NCBI GenBank assembly: GCA_022013615.1
Contig: JAKLQB010000372.1
Span: 1 to 5,961, forward strand
From: Desulfobacterales bacterium
Lineage (GTDB): Bacteria; Desulfobacterota; DSM-4660; Desulfatiglandales; Desulfatiglandaceae
Length of the DNA: 5,961 nt
Reading direction: 5' to 3'
Shown here: positions 1 to 4,877 of the stretch, one piece after another
Layout of the letters: the number at the start of each line of letters is the position of its first letter
Position numbering within the stretch: position 1 is the stretch's first letter
Translations under genes and position numbers: made by a program
Notes under the pieces: model-generated
What the model was told of the DNA's origin: nothing
Database searches by the model: none
Seen by the model: the letters and a program-made list of their open reading frames with translations, nothing else

Positions 1-1
1 C

Positions 2-118
2 TACTCCAAATCCTATCCTGTTGAGCGATATTACCGGGATGCAAGGGTGACGAGGATCTATGAAGGAACCTCGGAGATCCACCGTATGGTCATTGCAAGA
101 GGGGTATTGGGAGAATAG
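2..118 (+). CDS. Acyl-CoA dehydrogenase, C-terminal end (partial, 5' end outside window)
   Basis: Only the last 38 codons and the TAG stop are present. The visible peptide contains [20 protein letters not shown] and ends in VIARGVLGE, the standard C-terminus of the acyl-CoA dehydrogenase family. The Glu of the YEGT motif (codon 62-64) sits where medium- and short-chain family members carry the catalytic base that removes the alpha proton of the acyl-CoA, so the enzyme end looks intact. Family members are soluble FAD enzymes that introduce an alpha-beta double bond and pass electrons to an electron transfer flavoprotein. The etfB and etfA genes follow directly on the same strand, so this dehydrogenase is probably the partner of that ETF. 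Substrate chain length or type cannot be told from this fragment. Confidence 0.93.
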   Translation, partial: YSKSYPVERYYRDARVTRIYEGTSEIHRMVIARGVLGE

Positions 119-135
119 AGGATCAACTATATAAT
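107..135 (+). promoter_or_regulatory. Candidate sigma70-type promoter for etfBA
   Basis: TTGGGA (107-112) and a perfect TATAAT (130-135) are separated by 17 bases, the ideal spacing. The -35 box matches four of six consensus bases. The element overlaps the last codons of the acyl-CoA dehydrogenase gene and would start RNA near 142, about 64 bases before the etfB start. It would let etfB and etfA be transcribed apart from the dehydrogenase. It is a sequence match only, and read-through from upstream is equally possible. Confidence 0.45.
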
Positions 136-147
136 CGCTTAGTGATT

Positions 148-181
148 CTATCAAGTTAACATAAATTTTGTAGCTTGATGG
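148..181 (+). repeat. Inverted repeat in the etfB leader
   Basis: CTATCAAG (148-155) pairs with CTTGATGG (174-181) around an AT-rich 18-base loop, giving 8 pairs with one G-U. The core dyad is ATCAAG-N18-CTTGAT. It begins within a few bases of the RNA start predicted from the promoter at 107-135. It could be a 5'-end RNA stem or a two-half-site operator. The stem is short, so chance cannot be excluded. Confidence 0.35.
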
Positions 182-205
182 CTCTTACGAACTGGAGAAA
201 ACTTT

Positions 206-979
206 ATGGGAATTCAAATAATCGTATGCATAAAATCAATAATCGCGAATGGACTGAATGAACGGGTTGTTCGTTCATCTGATTCACGCGAGCTTAACCC
301 TTATGATCGACCGGTTTTGGAAGTAGCGTTGCGCATAAGGGAAGAGCTTAGCGGAACAATAACAGCTCTTTCCATGGGACCTGAGCCGTGTGCTTTTACC
401 CTGAATGAGGCCATGGCCATGGGCGTTGACCGTGGCGTTTTGCTTTGCGATCCTGCCCTTGCCGGGGCGGACACACTGGCAACCTCCAATGCTCTTGCCG
501 CTGCAATTAAAAAGCTCGCTCCATTCGACCTTGTTCTTTTTGGTACCAGGGCCGCTGATAGCGACACCGGCCAGGTGGGCCCGCAGACTGCGGTTCTTCT
601 TGATTTGCCGCTGGTCACAGGGGCACATTCCGTTGAGCCGAAGGACGACGGTCTTATTGTTGAGCGCAGTGCTGACGGCTTTCTGGAGTGTTTTGAGGTT
701 TGTTTCCCAGCAGGCCTTACCATACATTCGAGTGCAAACCAGCCGAGAGACGTAGGGCTTTTAGGGATCCAATTGGCTTTTAAGGAAAGAGAAGTGAAAA
801 ACTGGAACCTGGCGGACCTTGATTTATCTGCGGATCGTGTCGGAGAGGCGGGATCTGCCACTAACGTGCTCGCTTTGTCGCGAGTGGAAAGTGTTAGAAA
901 ATGTGAGTTCTTATCTGGCTCGGCCGTGGAGCAGGTCGACGCATTGATAAACCGGCTGTCAGCGTCAGGCATGATTTAA
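206..979 (+). CDS. etfB: Electron transfer flavoprotein beta subunit
   Basis: This 257-residue protein has the normal length for EtfB and pairs with EtfA to form the soluble heterodimer that collects electrons from acyl-CoA dehydrogenases. Recognisable parts are the N-terminal IIVCIK strand, NPYDRPVLEVALRIRE (31-46), ALSMGP (54-59), LNEAMAMGVDRGVLL (66-80), and the nucleotide-binding signature DSDTGQVGPQTAVLLDLP (118-135). The signature resembles the DGDTAQVGP form reported for electron-bifurcating ETFs, which bind a second FAD here, more than the AMP-binding form of mitochondrial-type ETFs. The start at 206 has GGAG (194-197) eight bases upstream. The gene lies 87 bases after the dehydrogenase stop and 59 bases before etfA, consistent with one operon. 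The family call is secure; bifurcation is inference. Confidence 0.95.
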   Translation: MGIQIIVCIKSIIANGLNERVVRSSDSRELNPYDRPVLEVALRIREELSGTITALSMGPEPCAFTLNEAMAMGVDRGVLLCDPALAGADTLATSNALAAAIKKLAPFDLVLFGTRAADSDTGQVGPQTAVLLDLPLVTGAHSVEPKDDGLIVERSADGFLECFEVCFPAGLTIHSSANQPRDVGLLGIQLAFKEREVKNWNLADLDLSADRVGEAGSATNVLALSRVESVRKCEFLSGSAVEQVDALINRLSASGMI

Positions 980-989
980 TAAAGAAGAT

Positions 990-1011
990 TTAGAGGTTAT
1001 GTAATCTCTAA
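990..1011 (+). repeat. Hairpin in the etfB-etfA spacer
   Basis: TTAGAGGTT (990-998) pairs with AATCTCTAA (1003-1011) around the four-base loop ATGT, giving nine consecutive pairs including one G-U. The wobble pair forms only in the + strand transcript; the opposite strand would have an A-C mismatch there. No run of T follows, so it is not an intrinsic terminator. It may be an RNA-stability or processing stem between the two cistrons. Confidence 0.5.
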
Positions 1012-1038
1012 GCCAGGACAGCTACTTCAAGGATTGGG

Positions 1039-2670
1039 ATGACACCTATGGGAAATAATGCAGGAGCAGAGATCTGGGTCGTTGGCGATTTAAGGAGTAA
1101 AAGGCTTTTTGGGTTTTGCCTCAATGTATTGGCCAAGGCCCGACATCTGGCCGGGTCAATGTCGGGAAAGGCAACCGTTGTGCTCATGGGTTCTTCAGCC
1201 GATGTTCAGCGAGATAGCGCCCGTGGGTTACAGGCATATCTTTCGGTTTCCTCCGCTGCCGAAGAGTGCATCGCACACGGTGCAGACTATGTTTACATTC
1301 TTGACAATGAAAATTTGGTCATACCGAGGGCTGATATTTATGCGGCGGTTTTGGCCAATGCTGTTTTAAGGCGTGGCCCAAAACTTGTATTGTTTCCGCT
1401 TACGGACTTTGGCCGTGAGCTGGCAGCCCGGTCTGCCAGAATCAGCAACGCTGGTCTAATCGCCCAGTGCATGGATCTCAACGTCGAGGGAGACAGGGTA
1501 GTGGCAAAATGCCACTCGTGGGATGGTGAGGTCATGGCCGATATCACCTTCTCCGATAGATCTAAGACTGGATTTGCGACCGTACAGCCCAATGCATTTC
1601 AAGCGGTTGAATTTCAGGGTGAGCCTGGTGTCATAAAGTGGATCCGGGTAGATCACCTTGACATGCCGGAAAGGCTCAATCTCCTATCGAGTTTGGCAGA
1701 GTCTGATAAAAAACAACAGCTTGAAGATGCCAAGGTAGTGGTGGTGGGAGGGGCTGGTCTTCACAGCCATGACAATTTCAGTCTGGTGCGCGAACTTGCC
1801 GCGGCTTTGGGTGGTGAGGTGGGCGCAACCCGACCGCCGGTGTTTCAGCACTGGGTGGAGGAGGAACGACTGATCGGACAGACAGGAAAGACGGTCCAAC
1901 CCAATCTGCTCTTTTCTATCGGTACTTCGGGAGCAGTACAGTACACTGCCGGGATTATGGAGGCTAAGACCATTGTTGCAATTAACCGGGATAAGAATTC
2001 CCCCATCTTTCAAGTTGCCAATCTCGGGATTGTGGGGGATGCGAAGACCTTTCTGCCGCTGCTCATATCTAAGATCAAGCAGGAAGCATTGCGCAAGATG
2101 GCGGGTGTTATAAAGGGAGACGTTAAAGCTGACAAAGGAAATGGCTTTGGCGAGAGCGTTCGCAAGCTGCGAGCATTTCAGGATTATTCCCAGGAGGCGT
2201 TAGCCCAGGCCACTGGTGAAACCCAAGAGTTCATAGAGAAAGTAGAGATCGATGAAATTACTCCCCCGGTGAGCTTTTTATTAAGATTGGCCAGGGCCCT
2301 GAAGGTTGATGCGGGTATATTTTTTCGCAAGGAAGAAAAAACGATGGCTCGAAATCTACGTTCCCAGGCCTTCGTCAAGCGCACCCGAAACTACTCCTAT
2401 AAGACCCTTGGCCCTGTTACTGAGAACGATCACATACGTGCCTTCATGGTTACTATCGAGCCAAAGCAGGTCCACAAACCAGTAGCTTACAAGCACGAGG
2501 GTGAGGAGTTCCTTTTCGTCATGGAGGGGGATCTCCGGCTCACACTTGGTAATAAAACTCACCACCTTAAATCTGGCGAGTCCATCCATTTCAACTCTGA
2601 AGTTCCCCATAAGCTGAAAAGCATCTCAAATGAGCTGACTCGCTGTCTGGCAGTGCTTTATACGCCCTGA
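1039..2670 (+). CDS. etfA: Electron transfer flavoprotein alpha subunit fused to an XRE-cupin regulatory module
   Basis: Residues 11-205 form the ETF alpha N-terminal domain. Residues 230-348 form the FAD domain, with KVVVVGGAGL, VGATR, IGQTGKTVQPNL, TSGAVQY, TIVAINRD and SPIFQVANLGIVGD. A normal EtfA ends near here. The frame instead continues through a short linker into an XRE helix-turn-helix (about 371-430: VRKLRAFQDYSQEALAQATG, then PPVSFLLRLARALKVD). A cupin follows (about 470-543: HEGEEFLFVMEGDLRLTLG, LKSGESIHF, VPHKL), with H486, E490 and H524 as possible metal ligands. XRE-cupin proteins are usually stand-alone regulators of about 180-200 residues. The start at 1039 has AAGGA (1029-1033) five bases upstream; Met4 (1048) is an alternative. 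Several usual FAD-site residues differ. The alpha-subunit call is secure, and the joined role of the regulatory part is unknown. Confidence 0.93.
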   Translation: MTPMGNNAGAEIWVVGDLRSKRLFGFCLNVLAKARHLAGSMSGKATVVLMGSSADVQRDSARGLQAYLSVSSAAEECIAHGADYVYILDNENLVIPRADIYAAVLANAVLRRGPKLVLFPLTDFGRELAARSARISNAGLIAQCMDLNVEGDRVVAKCHSWDGEVMADITFSDRSKTGFATVQPNAFQAVEFQGEPGVIKWIRVDHLDMPERLNLLSSLAESDKKQQLEDAKVVVVGGAGLHSHDNFSLVRELAAALGGEVGATRPPVFQHWVEEERLIGQTGKTVQPNLLFSIGTSGAVQYTAGIMEAKTIVAINRDKNSPIFQVANLGIVGDAKTFLPLLISKIKQEALRKMAGVIKGDVKADKGNGFGESVRKLRAFQDYSQEALAQATGETQEFIEKVEIDEITPPVSFLLRLARALKVDAGIFFRKEEKTMARNLRSQAFVKRTRNYSYKTLGPVTENDHIRAFMVTIEPKQVHKPVAYKHEGEEFLFVMEGDLRLTLGNKTHHLKSGESIHFNSEVPHKLKSISNELTRCLAVLYTP

Positions 2671-2693
2671 AAACGGGAAGGCATGCATCATCG

Positions 2694-3791
2694 TTAAGGG
2701 GCAACATCCGAGGTATTTGGTGTGGGCGTCTCAACTGTTTTTTTCCTGCGTTGCTGTGACCATGCCTTCAGGACGGCCTGAACAAGGGTGGCTAAGGGAA
2801 TGGCGAAAAACACACCCCAGAATCCCCACAGACCGCCGAAAACAAGCACTGCCACCACGATTGCGATGGGATGGAGATTGACTACTTCAGAGAACAATAG
2901 TGTGACCAGCAAGTTTCCATCCAAGATTTGAATTACAATATAGGCGATCACCACATAGGCACAAGGTGAACTCCATCCCCACTGAAAGTAGGCAATCCAA
3001 GCTACTGGCAGGACCATTACAGTAGCGCCAATGTATGGCACAAGGACCGAAAGTCCCACGAACAGGCTTACCAGCATGGCATATTTCAAGCCCAAAATTG
3101 CGAAGGTCAGATAGCTGGCGGCCCATACGATTAAAATTTCCCAGAACTTACCTCGGATATAGTTACCAATTTGCTGGTCAACTTCGCGCCACACCTCGGT
3201 TGCCAGCCTTCTATTGTCGGGCAAAAAACGTTTCACCCACTGTAATAAGCCGTCTTTGTCCTTAAGGAAAAAGAAAACCAATAGAGGTATGAGGAAGATA
3301 TATACCAGCGTCCAGATAAAACCGCGCACAGAGGCCACGGAAAGAGATAGTACCTGTTGTCCTAAGCGTGTGAGTTCAGAGCGCAAAACACTGATTATGT
3401 CTATCACCTGTTGTTCGGATACAAAATCCGGATACCGTTCGGGTAAACGTAAAAGTTCTCGTTGCACCCAGGAAATCTTTGATGGCAGTTCCTGAAATAA
3501 CTCCACAACCTGCTGCCACAAAAGGGGGAACAGCCCTAATAGCAAGAAAAGCAAAAAAAACACAAAGCAGAGAAAAACCACCAACACTGCGATTAGACGG
3601 GGGACCCGCCGTCGCTCCAGTATATTCACCAGCCCTTCCAGCAGGTATGCAATCACAACACCCGCAAGGACCGGAGCAAGCATGTGTCCCAGTAGTAGAA
3701 GTGCTACAGCTCCTGTGATAAGCAGAACTGTCAGGAGGACGACCTGAGGGTCAGAGAAGTGACGTCTAAACCAGTCACTGATAAACTGCAT
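2694..3791 (-). CDS. AI-2E / PerM-family polytopic membrane protein
   Basis: This 365-residue integral inner-membrane protein belongs to the family that includes E. coli PerM, YdiK and TqsA; members have been linked to autoinducer-2 export or to Na+(Li+)/H+ antiport. Hydrophobic segments lie at about 17-35, 37-53, 65-92, 157-176, 217-235, 237-268, 277-290 and 305-340. A soluble amphipathic stretch (about 93-155) follows the third segment, as is usual for the family. Family landmarks are PLLVFFFLKDKDG (169-181), GLSVLVPYIGA (246-256), DGNLL (291-295) and LHPIAIVVAVLVFGGLWGFWG (306-326). The tail is basic, then Thr/Pro-rich. The ATG has AAAGG nine bases upstream. The gene converges on etfA with 23 bases between stops. 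The helix-turn-helix gene lies 55 bases upstream on the same strand. The transported substrate cannot be inferred. Confidence 0.92.
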   Translation of the reverse strand: MQFISDWFRRHFSDPQVVLLTVLLITGAVALLLLGHMLAPVLAGVVIAYLLEGLVNILERRRVPRLIAVLVVFLCFVFFLLFLLLGLFPLLWQQVVELFQELPSKISWVQRELLRLPERYPDFVSEQQVIDIISVLRSELTRLGQQVLSLSVASVRGFIWTLVYIFLIPLLVFFFLKDKDGLLQWVKRFLPDNRRLATEVWREVDQQIGNYIRGKFWEILIVWAASYLTFAILGLKYAMLVSLFVGLSVLVPYIGATVMVLPVAWIAYFQWGWSSPCAYVVIAYIVIQILDGNLLVTLLFSEVVNLHPIAIVVAVLVFGGLWGFWGVFFAIPLATLVQAVLKAWSQQRRKKTVETPTPNTSDVAP

Positions 3792-3809
3792 TAGCCGGTA
3801 CCTTTAATA

Positions 3810-3832
3810 TTGTTTAAACAAATGCCATTTGT
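3810..3832. promoter_or_regulatory. Two overlapping palindromes, candidate operator before the AI-2E-family gene
   Basis: TTGTTTAAACAA (3810-3821) is a perfect 12-base palindrome. ACAAATGCCATTTGT (3818-3832) is a perfect 7+7 palindrome around a single central base. They share the four bases ACAA, which gives three half-sites in 23 bases. The centre lies about 30 bases upstream of the AI-2E-family start codon, downstream of the helix-turn-helix gene. Position and symmetry fit a protein-binding operator; the binding protein is unknown. Confidence 0.45.
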
Positions 3833-3846
3833 ACTTAGCGTTTTCT

Positions 3847-4119
3847 TTAAGACTTTTTCTTAGCCTTCAAACCAAGGATCTTTTTTTCCAGTTCATCTAT
3901 TCTTCTTTCCAATGCCTCAATTTTTAATTGCCTTTCTGTCTTGCCCATCATTGCAGTTTCAGTATTTTGTACATTTTGAGGGCCTTCTTCTTTAACTATT
4001 CTATCGACGCTTGAAGAACCTATCCCAAATTCCCTGGCTATTTTTCTCATGGAAAGACCACTCGCATGTGCTTCTTTGATCTTCTGCCTTGTTATGTCAT
4101 CAATCCTTTTTCCTGCCAT
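3847..4119 (-). CDS. Small protein with resolvase-like helix-turn-helix and C-terminal coiled coil
   Basis: This 90-residue protein begins with a helix-turn-helix of the type found at the C-terminus of serine recombinases (Hin/resolvase-like). The helices cover about 8-19, 23-31 (SMRKIAREF) and 35-44 (SSSVDRIVKE), with the turn FGIGSS between the last two. A polar linker (45-60) follows. A coiled coil (61-86) comes next, with I67, L70, I74, L77, I81 and L84 in 3-4 spacing, then a lysine-rich tail. No recombinase catalytic domain is present, so it is likely a small dimeric DNA-binding protein. The start is set by a strong GGAGG (4131-4127 on this strand), seven bases before ATG. All eight Arg codons are AGA or AGG, unlike the mixed use in neighbouring genes, which hints at separate ancestry. 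The gene may be co-transcribed with the AI-2E-family gene. Its target is unknown. Confidence 0.8.
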   Translation of the reverse strand: MAGKRIDDITRQKIKEAHASGLSMRKIAREFGIGSSSVDRIVKEEGPQNVQNTETAMMGKTERQLKIEALERRIDELEKKILGLKAKKKS

Positions 4120-4215
4120 TTTTGTCCCTCCCCAAGGATTAACCGGTTGGTATTGTTATGAAAATTGCTGTTATTTCCCGATTACAATTTTTTTATACGG
4201 CGCCAGCTTGCATTG

Positions 4216-4230
4216 GGTTATCAAATAACC
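4216..4230. repeat. Short perfect hairpin
   Basis: GGTTAT (4216-4221) and ATAACC (4225-4230) are perfect inverted copies around a three-base loop CAA. No T-run follows on either strand, so a terminator role is not supported. Confidence 0.4.
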
Positions 4231-4274
4231 ATAATAGGGTTTGTCCTTAAATGCTGGTAAAAAAAGTTAGGATG

Positions 4275-4289
4275 ATGTGCTTTGCACAT
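4275..4289. repeat. Short perfect hairpin
   Basis: ATGTGC (4275-4280) and GCACAT (4284-4289) are perfect inverted copies around TTT. On the - strand a run of seven T occurs about 11 bases past the stem, too far for a standard intrinsic terminator. It has the same 6-3-6 shape as the hairpin at 4216-4230, 59 bases away. Confidence 0.4.
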
Positions 4290-4330
4290 TACAATTCTAA
4301 AAATAACATATCCTTGTGCCTTTCCGCTAC

Positions 4331-4634
4331 CTATTTTTGAATGATGATTATCGGAAGCTTGAAGATATAGGTCATAACGGGATAAAGCTTTAGGTGGCCC
4401 GGTCTTTTAGCTAGGGCAGGCCGAACATGAAATTGAGGAGCAGGCCGGCCACTGGTTCGCGGTCGTCCTTGGTGTTGTAAATCCAGTATGCAACTCAGCA
4501 CGAGAATGGAGACAATGGTAGCATAAAGAAGAAGCTGAATATAATCTAAGTATCTGAGCGAGAGCTTGAACACCGTGGCCACAGTGGACCACAATAATGC
4601 TGTTGACAGTCCGTATATATAGGCTTTTTTTTAT
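4331..4634 (-). pseudogene. Remnant of a DMT/EamA-type transporter gene, 5' part, decayed
   Basis: Read on the - strand, AAAGGAG (4648-4642) sits seven bases before ATA (4634-4632), where a start codon is expected. The next bases are a run of eight A that shifts frame. After that shift the reading is KAYIYGLSTALLWSTVATVF, then KLSLRYLDYIQLLLYATIVS and ILVLS. This resembles the first two membrane helices of EamA/DMT-family transporters (GL-ALLWS...F, then LRYL-P-Q). The similarity ends near 4490, far short of the usual ~290 residues. In another frame 4485-4414 reads WIYNTKDDREPVAGLLLNFM then FGLP, with GC-rich third positions typical of coding DNA, and stops at TAG. The final part (LYPVMTYIFKLPIIII) returns to the first frame. 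I infer a gene inactivated by start loss, frameshifts and internal deletion. The family call rests on a short match. Confidence 0.55.
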
Positions 4635-4648
4635 TGTTAATCTCCTTT

Positions 4649-4681
4649 CCGGTCTTTTATTCGATATAGACGAATGACCGG
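4649..4681. repeat. Bulged 11-bp inverted repeat
   Basis: CCGGTC (4649-4654) plus ATTCG (4659-4663) pair with CGAAT (4671-4675) plus GACCGG (4676-4681). The loop is ATATAGA and a TTTT bulge lies on one arm. All 11 pairs are Watson-Crick. The element lies directly upstream of the ribosome binding site of the decayed transporter gene and about 200 bases before the TrpB2-like gene. It could be an operator or an RNA element for either side. No terminator-like T-run follows. Confidence 0.5.
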
Positions 4682-4759
4682 CAGGATTTGTCTACAATAT
4701 GGGAAAGAAAAGGGAAACCCCGGTAAATATTCGTTACTGGGCGCCACTGCAAATATGGT

Positions 4760-4788
4760 TTGACTTCACCGATCAAACAAGTTACTCT
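4760..4788 (+). promoter_or_regulatory. Candidate promoter for the TrpB2-like gene
   Basis: TTGACT (4760-4765, five of six -35 bases) and TACTCT (4783-4788, which keeps the T, A and final T of the -10 box) are 17 bases apart. RNA would start near 4795, giving a leader of about 83 bases that contains the hairpin at 4815-4843. The weak -10 makes this a modest candidate. Confidence 0.3.
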
Positions 4789-4814
4789 CGCGATTAATTT
4801 AGTATGCAGGGAGG

Positions 4815-4843
4815 CGGTCTGCGGCAACGGCTGCTGCGGACTG
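4815..4843 (+). promoter_or_regulatory. Leader RNA hairpin before the TrpB2-like gene
   Basis: CGGTCTGCGGCA (4815-4826) pairs with TGCTGCGGACTG (4832-4843) around loop ACGGC, forming 12 continuous pairs, three of them G-U (4816-4842, 4820-4838, 4823-4835). All three wobble pairs hold only in the + strand RNA, which favours an RNA structure over a DNA operator. It ends 34 bases before the start codon and 23 before the AAGGAGG. No U-run follows, so it is not a terminator by itself. Confidence 0.5.
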
Positions 4844-4877
4844 AAATAACAACCCAAACTTAAGAGAAGGAGGAGCT

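Larger units (their letters stand above)
4120..4330. other. AT-rich intergenic region with short hairpins
   Basis: No coding sequence is supported here. The right side of the helix-turn-helix gene holds its ribosome binding site, the palindrome AACCGGTT (4141-4148), and an AT-rich stretch that could contain its promoter, though no clear -35/-10 pair is visible. Two perfect short hairpins lie at 4216-4230 and 4275-4289. The nonamer ATTACAATT occurs twice (4181-4189 and 4288-4296). Confidence 0.6.

Noticed and set aside
301..972. A 223-codon open frame on the - strand
   Set aside because: It lies wholly opposite etfB, has no recognisable domain, and its residue mix is that of an antisense shadow.
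2671..2693. Bidirectional terminator between the convergent genes
   Set aside because: The 23-base gap holds only a GCATGC palindrome, with no GC-rich stem and no T-run.
4120..4330. CRISPR array or insertion-sequence ends
   Set aside because: There are no regularly spaced direct repeats; the only recurring word is a nonamer seen twice, and no transposase is present.
4331..4594. An 87-residue intact small membrane protein on the - strand
   Set aside because: The best start and ribosome binding site lie upstream at 4634-4648 and are out of frame. The middle of the frame reads like out-of-frame sequence, while another frame there looks coding. A pseudogene explains it better.
4657..4857. A 66-codon open frame on the - strand in the trpB2 leader
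   Set aside because: No ribosome binding site or family resemblance; it covers the leader hairpin, whose strand-specific G-U pairs point to + strand use.
4635..4877. T-box or known tryptophan riboswitch upstream of trpB2
   Set aside because: No T-box core sequence, no TRAP-type repeated GAG/UAG triplets, and no terminator were found.
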